A DNA stretch of 41,001 nt, from NCBI GenBank assembly GCA_902616595.1, contig CACMTJ010000010.1, positions 1 through 41,001 on the forward strand, given 5' to 3'. Both the position numbers and the translations under genes were made by a program. This document shows, in pieces, positions 23,711 through 32,109 of the stretch; positions within the stretch are counted from its first letter, which is position 1, and every line of letters begins with the position of its first letter. The notes below the pieces were generated by a model that was given only the letters and a program-made list of their open reading frames with translations, made no database searches and was not told the origin of the DNA. Origin of the DNA: an uncultured Prochlorococcus sp. Its GTDB lineage: Bacteria > Cyanobacteriota > Cyanobacteriia > PCC-6307 > Cyanobiaceae.

Positions 23711-23988
23711 TTTAAAAAAAAAATATTTAATTAAATTATTAATATAAATTATCTCGATTAATTTTATTTAAAAATAATCATTCTTATATTTGGATAATGC
23801 ATTAAAAGAATTATAAATATCCTACTTATATAAATAATATTTTTTAAATTACTAATTTGGGAATTAATTCACCTTGCTCTATCCCCTCAAAAAAAGTAAT
23901 ATATAGTCTAGATTTGAAATTTACTGATATTAATATTACTATTTAAAAAAGAAACTTAATCTACAAAAATATATTTTAAATTTTAGAT

Positions 23989-24759
23989 ATGAAAGCAGTC
24001 ATTTTAGCAGGCGGTCTTGGAACGAGAATATCAGAGGAAACTCATTTAAGACCTAAACCTATGATAGAAATAGGAGGTAAACCAATCATTTGGCACATAA
24101 TGAAAATATATAGTTTTTATGGGATTAATGAATTTATTATTTGTTGTGGTTATAAGGGATATATAATAAAAGAATTTTTTTCAAACTTCTTATTGCATTC
24201 TAGTGATATTAAATGTAGTTTAGCTTCAGAAAAAATTGAAATCTTAAATAATAATGCAGAAGATTGGGAAATAACCTTAGTCGACACTGGATTAAATACA
24301 ATGACAGGTGGGAGATTAAAAAGAGTAGAGGAATATCTTAATAATGAAACTTTTTGCCTAACATATGGTGACGGTGTATCTGATTTGAATATCGCCTCAC
24401 TAGTTGAATTTCATAAAAAACATAAGAATGTTGCGACACTTACTGCTGTTCAACCACCAGCTAGATTTGGTGCTATTGATATTGATGATGATAATATTAT
24501 TAAAGAATTTCAAGAAAAACCTGCAGGTAGCGCAGGATGGGTTAATGGGGGCTTTTTTGTTTTGGAACCATCTGTATTAAAAGGAATCAAAAATGATAAT
24601 ACAATTTTTGAGAACGACATTTTACCTAAACTTTCTAAAGATAAAAAACTTCATGCTTTTAAACACCACGGTTTTTGGCAACCAATGGATACATTAAGAG
24701 ATAAAATTTTCCTTGAAAAACTTTGGGAAGAAAAAAAAGCTTTGTGGAAAAAATGGTAG
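23989..24759 (+). CDS. rfbF: Glucose-1-phosphate cytidylyltransferase
   Basis: A 256-residue enzyme making CDP-glucose from CTP and glucose-1-phosphate. The N-terminal ILAGGLGTRISEET is the RfbF form of the nucleotide loop, followed by RPKPMIEIGGKPIIWHIM. CGYKGYIIKEFF, TGLNTMTGGRLKRV and LTYGDGVSDLNI are all hallmarks of this family, as is FGAIDID with NGGFFVLEP. The length matches characterised RfbF (about 257). The next gene, rfbG, overlaps its end by seven bases, so the pair forms a translationally coupled operon in the cytoplasm. Confidence 0.95.
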   Translation: MKAVILAGGLGTRISEETHLRPKPMIEIGGKPIIWHIMKIYSFYGINEFIICCGYKGYIIKEFFSNFLLHSSDIKCSLASEKIEILNNNAEDWEITLVDTGLNTMTGGRLKRVEEYLNNETFCLTYGDGVSDLNIASLVEFHKKHKNVATLTAVQPPARFGAIDIDDDNIIKEFQEKPAGSAGWVNGGFFVLEPSVLKGIKNDNTIFENDILPKLSKDKKLHAFKHHGFWQPMDTLRDKIFLEKLWEEKKALWKKW

Positions 24760-25835
24760 AAAATTTTAATAATTTTTTTGAAGACAAAAATGTTTTAATA
24801 ACAGGTCATACAGGATTTAAAGGTACTTGGTTATTGCTTATATTATTAAAACTTAAAGCAAAAGTATGGGGTTTTTCTCTTGAAGCAGAACCTGAACCAA
24901 ACTTATTTAGAAGCATTAATAGCAAGAGGTTAAAAAATTTTGATCATATTGTTGGTGATATTTGCAATAAACAATCATTGGAACAAGCAATCGCCAGATC
25001 ACAACCCGACATTGTTTTTCATTTAGCGGCCCAACCTCTTGTAAGAAGAAGTTATCAAAATCCAATTTTAACTTGGGAAACAAATCTTAATGGGACATTA
25101 AATCTATTAGAAAAATTAACTCAATTAAGAAAAAAATGTTCGGTTGTTTTAATCACTACTGATAAGGTTTACAAAAATAAAAATTGGAAATATGGTTATA
25201 GAGAAAATGATGAATTAGGTGGTAATGATCCCTATAGCGCAAGTAAAGCAGCAACAGAATTGCTTATAAAAAGCTGGCGTAAAAGTTTTTGTAATAGAAA
25301 AAACGCTTATTCAAATTTACTTAAAATTGGGACAGCTAGAGCTGGTAATGTTATTGGAGGAGGCGATTGGGCAGAAGATAGAATAATACCAGATATAGTA
25401 AGATCTCTTATGCAGAAGAACAACCTAAAAATACGAAATAAATATGCTACTCGTCCATGGCAGCATGTTATAGAACCTTTATATGGGTATCTACTTTTAT
25501 CTAGAAAGCTTTATCAAGATAATTCTACTTATTATGAATCTGAATTTAATTTTGGACCTAATATTGAAAGTAATAAAACAGTGGTTGCATTAGTTAATGA
25601 AGTAAATAAAACTTGGAAAATTAATTTTATTGAAGATACTAATCAAGATAACCCTCCCGAAGAGAAAAATCTTAATTTGGATATAACTAAGGCTCAAATT
25701 GATCTAAATTGGATACCTAAATGGAGTTTTACAGAGACTATATATAAAACAATAATTTGGTATAAAGAAGTTTTTGAAGGTGCAAGTGCAATTGATAGAT
25801 GTTACGAAGATATTGATGAGTATTTTGAAATCTAA
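24753..25835 (+). CDS. rfbG: CDP-glucose 4,6-dehydratase
   Basis: A 360-residue extended SDR when started at the ATG at 24753, which overlaps the rfbF stop. A TTG at 24723 in the same frame would add ten residues but lies deep in rfbF. ITGHTGFKGTWL is the RfbG-type NAD loop, TTDKVYKN has the catalytic Thr-Asp-Lys, and YSASKAATE has Tyr and Lys. GGGDWAEDRIIPDIVR and RPWQHVIEP are family-specific. It converts CDP-glucose to CDP-4-keto-6-deoxyglucose. It ends eight bases before the convergent ABC transporter gene. No rfbH-like C3 dehydrase is in the window. Confidence 0.94.
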   Translation: MVENFNNFFEDKNVLITGHTGFKGTWLLLILLKLKAKVWGFSLEAEPEPNLFRSINSKRLKNFDHIVGDICNKQSLEQAIARSQPDIVFHLAAQPLVRRSYQNPILTWETNLNGTLNLLEKLTQLRKKCSVVLITTDKVYKNKNWKYGYRENDELGGNDPYSASKAATELLIKSWRKSFCNRKNAYSNLLKIGTARAGNVIGGGDWAEDRIIPDIVRSLMQKNNLKIRNKYATRPWQHVIEPLYGYLLLSRKLYQDNSTYYESEFNFGPNIESNKTVVALVNEVNKTWKINFIEDTNQDNPPEEKNLNLDITKAQIDLNWIPKWSFTETIYKTIIWYKEVFEGASAIDRCYEDIDEYFEI

Positions 25836-25843
25836 ACTAGTTA

Positions 25844-27661
25844 TTATTTCTTTAAAAACAATTCATTATAATTTTCAGGATAAATTATTCTTTTAATATG
25901 GCCACTTTCAAAATGAATAATATAGTCACACATTGATAAGGTTCTTAGTCTGTGAGCAACCATAAATATAGTTATGTCTTCATATTCTTTTTGAATTGAA
26001 GATATAACTTTCTTCTCAGTTTTATTATCAAGAGAGCTAGTTACTTCGTCGAGTATTAAGACACTTGGATTTTTATATATAGCTCTAGCTATAGAGATTC
26101 TTTGTTTTTGACCTTGGCTTAGAAATACTCCATCCTCTCCTATTTCAGTATCATATTTTTTTGGGAGATAATTTATAAATTCTGCTGCACATGAAATTTC
26201 TGCAGCTTTTATTATTTTTCTTAATTTTATATTGTTTGCCTCTTCTGAAAAAATAATATTATCTGCAATTGAGCCATTTAATAAAAAGATTTTCTGGGGA
26301 ACATAAGATATACCTTTCCTCCAACGCATTAAATTATCAATATTTTTATTATCAAAGATTTCTTTATTGTCGATTAAAATTTTCCCACTTGAAGGCTTTA
26401 ATAATCCAAGAATCATATTTATAAATGTTGTTTTACCAGAACCTGTTTGACCTATGATGCCAACTTTATCTCCTTTTTTTATAGAAATATTTAAATTAGA
26501 AAGAGTATTTTTTGTATTATTTTTATACTTGAAAAAAGTGTTATTAAAACTAATCTCTTTTCTGAAATTGAATTTTATATCTTTTTTATTGTTTGATTTC
26601 CATTTTTCATTCTCATCTATCAAAGAAAGAAAACTTAATGCTGCTGCAGATTGCGATTTTAAAATTGATAAGCCTGCATATATTTGTTGAAATAATGGCA
26701 GAATTTTCTGTGCAGATAAAGCAAAAATAGCAATTACTGTTATTAACTTGTAGGGATCCTCATTCAATAATGTGAAAACAAGAGAAATACTTGCTAACAA
26801 GCAGAAACTTATTGTTTCAAGTAAATATTTTGGTAATACAGAGAGAAATTTAACTTCAGAATTTATAAATCTAGTTTCGAATTCTAATTTTTTAAATTTT
26901 TTAACTTTAAGTTTTTGGGATTGTGAAATGATTATTTCTATAATAGATCCCAAACTTTCCTTTATTATTTGTATTTGTTTTACACTATTTTTAGAGACAA
27001 TTCTTCCGCTTCTATAAAGTTTTTTCTGGATAGTTTTTATCAATAAAGAGTAAATAGTTACAAAAATAGATATTGTTATTATTGAAACAAGTGGGCTTGC
27101 AATTATCATTGTAACTATTATGAAAAGTGAAGAAATAATTGCCGTAGAGATTTTAAATGTAGTACTTAGTGATGTTACAAATGAATTAAGATGTATTGTA
27201 TTGCCTGTTATGAACTTGCTTGAGTCAATATTAATAATTTCTTGGTAATTTTTATTTAGTGTGGAATTAAAAGCTCTAATACTAAACTCTGCACCAATAG
27301 ATGCAGCTAATCTTTCAAAGATCCAAATTCCCAAAAGTCTAATCATAGTAGAAAGGATATTAGCCACTGTAAAAAGTAATATAGAAGGTATGAATAACTG
27401 AATAGGAGAGTAAATTCCAAAAAAGTTAGCAATTTCTTTGACTATAGAAATATTCCAAATTTTTTCAGGATTAGAGACTATCGATAGTAGAGGAATTAGA
27501 GCAGCAAGGGAAAACATTTCTCCAAAACCGCTTATAATATAAAATATGGAAACTATAAAAATTTGTTTTTTCTTTTTTGGTTCTAAGTAAAAATATACTT
27601 TTTTGTAAAGCTTAAATAAAAAATTAAAACCATTGTTATTAGCATCATTCTCTTTTAACAT
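25844..27661 (-). CDS. ABC transporter, fused permease and ATPase (MsbA/PglK-like flippase)
   Basis: A 605-residue half-transporter. Hydrophobic helices occupy about residues 33-330 (type IV exporter fold). The ATPase follows, with Walker A GQTGSGKT at 404-411, Q-loop YVPQ near 455, signature LSQGQKQR at 514, Walker B VLILDE at 534 and the H-loop His570. The length and the cytoplasmic coupling resemble MsbA and PglK, which flip lipid A or lipid-linked oligosaccharide across the inner membrane. Within a polysaccharide island, lipid-linked glycan flipping is more likely than drug export. It works as a homodimer and is convergent with rfbG, with a 322-base spacer at its 5' side. Confidence 0.88.
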   Translation of the reverse strand: MLKENDANNNGFNFLFKLYKKVYFYLEPKKKKQIFIVSIFYIISGFGEMFSLAALIPLLSIVSNPEKIWNISIVKEIANFFGIYSPIQLFIPSILLFTVANILSTMIRLLGIWIFERLAASIGAEFSIRAFNSTLNKNYQEIINIDSSKFITGNTIHLNSFVTSLSTTFKISTAIISSLFIIVTMIIASPLVSIITISIFVTIYSLLIKTIQKKLYRSGRIVSKNSVKQIQIIKESLGSIIEIIISQSQKLKVKKFKKLEFETRFINSEVKFLSVLPKYLLETISFCLLASISLVFTLLNEDPYKLITVIAIFALSAQKILPLFQQIYAGLSILKSQSAAALSFLSLIDENEKWKSNNKKDIKFNFRKEISFNNTFFKYKNNTKNTLSNLNISIKKGDKVGIIGQTGSGKTTFINMILGLLKPSSGKILIDNKEIFDNKNIDNLMRWRKGISYVPQKIFLLNGSIADNIIFSEEANNIKLRKIIKAAEISCAAEFINYLPKKYDTEIGEDGVFLSQGQKQRISIARAIYKNPSVLILDEVTSSLDNKTEKKVISSIQKEYEDITIFMVAHRLRTLSMCDYIIHFESGHIKRIIYPENYNELFLKK

Positions 27662-27983
27662 TATTCGTAATTATCTATAGATTTTCTTTCGGATATAGAA
27701 TAATAATAACTTTTAATTTTTGATCAAAAACGATTTTATTTATAAACCTATATATTTTATTTCATCCACAAAATAATTTTTTTTAATTTCTTCAAAATAT
27801 TATTTTTCTAAAAGAATAATAAAAATAGCTTATTTATTTGAAAAAAATTTATTGGGATTGATTCCCAAAATAGAAAGAATTTAAGAATAAAATTAAAAAA
27901 TAAACTTTTTTGATAAATGTCTAAATCGAGTCAGATTTTAACAGCTTTGGTGTTTTAAAATTATAAAATATTTATCTATTCAA
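27662..27983. other. Intergenic stretch between divergent ABC transporter and hisH
   Basis: This is a 322-base AT-rich spacer that should hold promoters for both directions. TATAAA at 27962-27967, 16 bases before the hisH ATG, is a weak -10 candidate. A short hairpin with a TTGGGA/TCCCAA stem lies at 27852-27868. I see no gene or gene remnant. Confidence 0.35.
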
Positions 27984-28607
27984 ATGATTTCAATAGTTGA
28001 TTTGGGATTGTCTAATCTTGGTTCACTCATATCTTCATTATCTAAAATTAATGTAGAAACTAAGGTAGTTTCTAAACCAGAGGAATTAAAAAAAGCTAAA
28101 GCAATTATACTTCCTGGCGTTGGAGCTTTTGTAGATGGAATGAGATCTCTAAAAAATCAAAATCTTATAAATACTTTAAAGAATCAGGTAAATAAAGGCG
28201 TCCCGATTCTAGGTATTTGCTTGGGTATGCAACTACTATCAGAAAATTCGGAAGAATTTGGAATTTGTGAAGGACTGGGTCTTATAAAAGGGAATGTGAT
28301 GAAACTCCCAGATGTAAAAAATTTGAGAATACCTAATATGGGCTGGTGTGACTTGTTTAATAATTTCGAGTCAGAAATAACGCGAAATATAAATGATGAG
28401 GATTCATTTTATTTTGTTCATTCATATCATTTGGTATGTAGAGATAAATCCTCACAATCATCTTATATCAATTTTGGAAGTCATAAAATTACTGCAATTG
28501 TTGAAAAAAATAATATATTTGGAGTTCAGTTTCATCCAGAAAAAAGCCATGATAAAGGATTAAAAATTTTGTCAAACTTTGCGGAAATTTCTAAGGTAGT
28601 AAGATAG
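27984..28607 (+). CDS. hisH: HisH-like glutamine amidotransferase for sugar amidation
   Basis: A 207-residue class I glutaminase. It has the full triad: Cys79 in GICLGMQLL, His184 and Glu186 in VQFHPEKS. IVDLGLSNLGSL, ILPGVGAF and IPNMGW are the HisH hallmarks. In histidine synthesis it feeds ammonia to HisF. Here it stands directly before a HisF-WbpG fusion in a sugar island, the arrangement of the hisH2-hisF2-wbpG set of Pseudomonas O-antigen clusters. It therefore most likely supplies ammonia for amidination of an N-acetyl sugar. The housekeeping hisH is expected elsewhere. There are forty bases to the chosen start of the fusion gene. Confidence 0.9.
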   Translation: MISIVDLGLSNLGSLISSLSKINVETKVVSKPEELKKAKAIILPGVGAFVDGMRSLKNQNLINTLKNQVNKGVPILGICLGMQLLSENSEEFGICEGLGLIKGNVMKLPDVKNLRIPNMGWCDLFNNFESEITRNINDEDSFYFVHSYHLVCRDKSSQSSYINFGSHKITAIVEKNNIFGVQFHPEKSHDKGLKILSNFAEISKVVR

Positions 28608-28647
28608 TTAATATGAAATTTGAAATTTGAGGATTTTGGAATCTGCA

Positions 28648-30732
28648 ATGAATACGTTAAAAATTAGTGGCCCAAGACCGAGATTAATCCCTTTATTGCT
28701 AATAAAGGATGGATTGATTGTTCGAAGCCAGCTATTTGAGTTTCATCAATTAATTGGGAATCCTGTTAGTACTGTTGAAAGGTATTCACATTGGAACGTC
28801 GATGAATTAGTTGTGCTCGATATAAGCAAAAGTGATAATAAGCATGATCTTAGAAGAGATGACCTTCAGCAATCATATGAAGGTAATAATATTTTAGATG
28901 TTCTCAAAGAAATTTCTAAAGTTTGCTACATGCCTCTTACTTTTGGAGGAAAAATTAAAACTTTGGATGATATTGAAAAGCGTTTAATTGCTGGAGCAGA
29001 TAAAGTTGTAATTAATTCATCTGCCTATAAAAACAAAGATCTTATTACTGAGGCTGCTAAAAAATTTGGGAGCCAATGTATCGTGGCTGGTATTGATGCC
29101 AAATTTATAAATGCAGGAAATTGGAATGTTTTTATTGATGGAGGCAAATTTAATACAAAAATGTCTCCTGATTTCTGGGCGCAAGAATTACAAGAAAGAG
29201 GTGCTGGTGAAATTTTTCTTAATTCTATAGATAGAGATGGATCCGCATTAGGTTATGATATTGAATTAATAAAAAAGGTTTCTGAGTCTATTAATATCCC
29301 GGTAGTGGCAGCTGGTGGAGCAGGTGAATATTCAGATATTATTCCAGTTATAAATATTGCTAAAGCTTCTGGGGTTGCGATTGGTAATTTACTTCATTTT
29401 TACGAAGTCTCATATTTGAAGGCTAAAAATGTAGCCTTGGAAAATGGAATCCCTATGCGTCCGCCCTCATTTGAATCGGAATATATAAAAAGAGAACCTA
29501 ATTATGATCGTAATAATGAAAACGTAAAATTAGAAAGAAGGATAACAAACTCAAAAGATAAATCATATTTTGTCAAAAAGTATTCTAAAAATAATTCACC
29601 TTCAAAAGTTAAATGGTGTGTGAAATGTACATATCCGTCAATGTCAGCTGCTCCAATGGAGTTTGACGATAAAGGTGTATGTACTGGATGTCAAATGTCT
29701 ATGATTAAGGATTCCTTTAAAGAAGATTCATCATGGGATAGAAAAAAAGAAACGTTAAGAAAATTAGTTGATAAATATAAATCTCATGATAATTCAAGGC
29801 ATGATGTTGTAGTTGCTGTTTCGGGAGGTAAGGATTCTTATTTTCAAGTACACTTTTTGAAGGAAGAACTTGGATTAAATCCCTTACTAGTTACATATGA
29901 TGGAAATAATTGGACAGATATAGGTTGGCAAAACTTATTGAATATGAAAGATGCATTTTCTGTGGATCATGTAATAATCAGACCTTCTACATCCACATTG
30001 ATCAAATTGAATAAATTAGCTTTTTATATTATGGGTGATATGAATTGGCATGCGCATGTTGGTATTATGACTGTTCCAATGAAAGAAGCTACGATTAGAA
30101 ATATACCATTGGTGTTTTATGGAGAACATGGTTATTTAGATCTATGCGGACAATTTTCACTTGATGACTATCCAGAAGTAACCTATCGAGATAGATTAGA
30201 ACATTTTGCGAGGGGCTTTGAATGGAATTATTTCGTAGGTAGAGATAATTTAACTGAAAAAGATATGAATATTTGGAAATATCCTAGTGATAAAGATATT
30301 CTTAAGTTGGATTTGAGAGGCATCTTTCTTGGGAATTATGTTCATTGGGAAGCTAATGAACATATAAAATTAGTAACAGAAAAATATGGCTTCCGAATTA
30401 ATGATCAACCATTTGAAAGGACTTATAGGAGAATGTCAAATCTTGATGATATGCATGAAAATGGAATTCATGATTATCTAAAATATATAAAATTTGGATA
30501 TGGCAGAGCAACTGATCATACTAGTAAAGATATAAGAGCTGGATTAATGTCAAGGGAAGAAGCAATAAAATTAGTCAATCATCATGATCCAATTAAATCA
30601 AGTGATTTAAAAAGATGGTTGAACTATGTAGATATTGATGAAGAAGAATTCGATAGAATTGCCGATACTTTTAGAGATCCAAGAGTATGGGAGTATGAAA
30701 ATGAAAAATGGTTTAAAAAAAATATTGTTTAA
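28648..30732 (+). CDS. HisF-WbpG fusion: N-acetyl sugar amidotransferase with its own ammonia channel
   Basis: This gene encodes 694 residues if started at the ATG at 28648; a TTG at 28627 would add seven. Residues about 10-260 are a HisF barrel (RLIPLLLIKDG, GADKVVINSSAY, GIDAK, GAGEIFLNSIDRDG). The residues equivalent to T. maritima HisF gate Arg5, Glu46, Lys99 and Glu167 are all kept (Arg12, Glu53, Lys119, Glu188), and Asp130 is kept (Asp150). The catalytic Asp11 is Leu18. After a charged linker, residues about 320-694 form WbpG/PseA-type amidotransferase: WCVKC and GVCTGC (possible zinc site), then a PP-loop SGGKDS at 392-397. Known WbpG proteins use ATP and ammonia to turn an N-acetyl into an acetamidino group. 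These are normally separate genes. Confidence 0.9.
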   Translation: MNTLKISGPRPRLIPLLLIKDGLIVRSQLFEFHQLIGNPVSTVERYSHWNVDELVVLDISKSDNKHDLRRDDLQQSYEGNNILDVLKEISKVCYMPLTFGGKIKTLDDIEKRLIAGADKVVINSSAYKNKDLITEAAKKFGSQCIVAGIDAKFINAGNWNVFIDGGKFNTKMSPDFWAQELQERGAGEIFLNSIDRDGSALGYDIELIKKVSESINIPVVAAGGAGEYSDIIPVINIAKASGVAIGNLLHFYEVSYLKAKNVALENGIPMRPPSFESEYIKREPNYDRNNENVKLERRITNSKDKSYFVKKYSKNNSPSKVKWCVKCTYPSMSAAPMEFDDKGVCTGCQMSMIKDSFKEDSSWDRKKETLRKLVDKYKSHDNSRHDVVVAVSGGKDSYFQVHFLKEELGLNPLLVTYDGNNWTDIGWQNLLNMKDAFSVDHVIIRPSTSTLIKLNKLAFYIMGDMNWHAHVGIMTVPMKEATIRNIPLVFYGEHGYLDLCGQFSLDDYPEVTYRDRLEHFARGFEWNYFVGRDNLTEKDMNIWKYPSDKDILKLDLRGIFLGNYVHWEANEHIKLVTEKYGFRINDQPFERTYRRMSNLDDMHENGIHDYLKYIKFGYGRATDHTSKDIRAGLMSREEAIKLVNHHDPIKSSDLKRWLNYVDIDEEEFDRIADTFRDPRVWEYENEKWFKKNIV

Positions 30733-30832
30733 TTATTAAGATAAATCTGTTTGATAAATTTCTAATTGAAGTAATAAAGAAAAAATTTAACCGAATTAAT
30801 TTACTTTGTCATGTAATTTGTTTATAAACATA

Positions 30833-31882
30833 TTAATAACCATTGGGATTCAGCATTTGCCATCTCCATCCATCTTCACACATTTCATTTAAAGATCTTG
30901 TAGGGCACCAATTAAGATACTTTATCGCATTCGAATTATTTGCAACTAAGTAGGGAAGATCACCCACCCTTTTTTTAGTTATCTTGTAAGGAATAAAAAT
31001 ATTATTAACCTTTTGAAAGGTATTTACTAATTCAAGTACGCTAGTTTCTTTTCCCGTTCCCAAATTTAAATTAATTATCTGAGGTTTACTTTTTAAGAGA
31101 TAATCTAATGCTGCTAAATGACCATCTGCTAGATCTAAAACATGTATATAATCTCTTACACCTGTACCGTCCTTTGTTTGCCAATCGTCTCCATAGATTT
31201 TTAATTCTTTATAAATCCCTGCAGCTACTTTGCAAATGTATGGAAAGATATTGTTAGGAACCCCTTTCGGTTCTTCTCCTATTAAGCCTGATGGATGTGC
31301 ACCTATTGGATTAAAATATCTCAAATTTGCTATGCGCCACTTGTCAGGGTTTTTTTTATGAAGATCGTATAGTAAATTTTCAACTGTAAGTTTTGTTTTC
31401 CCATAAGGGTTATTAGGATTAATTGCTGAGTCTTCATGAAGAAGACAATTTTTTGATAATCCGTAAATGGTAGCGCTGCTGCTAAATACAATAGTTTTAC
31501 AATGATATTTATCCATTGTTTTTAATAAATTTATTGAACCATTTACATTTACATCCCAATATTCTAAGGGATTTAATATTGATTCTCTAACAGATTTGAG
31601 ACCAGCAAAATGAAATACAGCTTCAATTGGATTACCTTCTTTAATTGATTGGCTAAATAAGCAATCTATCTCTTCTATATTTCTTATATCCCCTTTTGTA
31701 ATTTTTATGGGTAAAGCATTTTTATTATTTACTATTGAAATTTCATAAACTCTTTTTAGAGATTTCTTATTACTATTTATAAATGAATCTAAAACAATAA
31801 TCTCAAGATTTTTTTTTAATAAAGAAATACATAAGTGACTCCCAATAAATCCTCCACCACCTGTCACTAAAACTCTTTTCAT
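30833..31882 (-). CDS. galE: UDP-glucose 4-epimerase
   Basis: A 349-residue extended SDR with VTGGGGFIGSHL, FHFAGLKSV, SSSATIYG (catalytic Ser/Thr), YGKTK (Tyr and Lys), RYFNPIGAH, and the GalE-specific DGTGVRDYIHVLDLADGH. The length and the late LGTGKETSV element fit GalE well. It interconverts UDP-Glc and UDP-Gal (or the GlcNAc pair) in the cytoplasm, providing a galactose donor for the local transferases. It is convergent with the HisF-WbpG gene (100-base gap) and divergent from manC. No damage is seen. Confidence 0.93.
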   Translation of the reverse strand: MKRVLVTGGGGFIGSHLCISLLKKNLEIIVLDSFINSNKKSLKRVYEISIVNNKNALPIKITKGDIRNIEEIDCLFSQSIKEGNPIEAVFHFAGLKSVRESILNPLEYWDVNVNGSINLLKTMDKYHCKTIVFSSSATIYGLSKNCLLHEDSAINPNNPYGKTKLTVENLLYDLHKKNPDKWRIANLRYFNPIGAHPSGLIGEEPKGVPNNIFPYICKVAAGIYKELKIYGDDWQTKDGTGVRDYIHVLDLADGHLAALDYLLKSKPQIINLNLGTGKETSVLELVNTFQKVNNIFIPYKITKKRVGDLPYLVANNSNAIKYLNWCPTRSLNEMCEDGWRWQMLNPNGY

Positions 31883-31910
31883 TTATGATCAATAAAACAA
31901 TTCTTTAACC

Positions 31911-31916
31911 ACTATA
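31911..31916 (-). promoter_or_regulatory. Candidate -10 box for galE
   Basis: On the minus strand TATAGT lies 28 bases before the galE ATG. A 7-bp inverted repeat ATAAAAT/ATTTTAT overlaps it. No -35 was found. Confidence 0.25.
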
Positions 31917-32109
31917 AAATAGCATTTTATAATGATTAAATTTATAAAAAACTTTTTGAAAATAAATAATTAAATTATTTTTAAATTCAATCTTAATTAT
32001 TCAATTTTTTATGTTTTATTATTTTTTTTATTAAGGTTTTTGTGAGGGTAAAATATCTGAGTTATAAATAAAAATAGTGAAATACTTTTAAAACTAGTTT
32101 TTATTTGAA

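Noticed and set aside
23711-23988. 278-base spacer with a slightly G+C-richer patch near 23865-23890
   Set aside because: I looked for a tRNA, RNA hairpin or gene remnant and found none, so it is probably an ordinary promoter region for rfbF.
27852-27868. Short hairpin TTGGGA/TCCCAA
   Set aside because: Only six pairs and not followed by T residues. It is mentioned within the intergenic feature but not called a terminator or operator.
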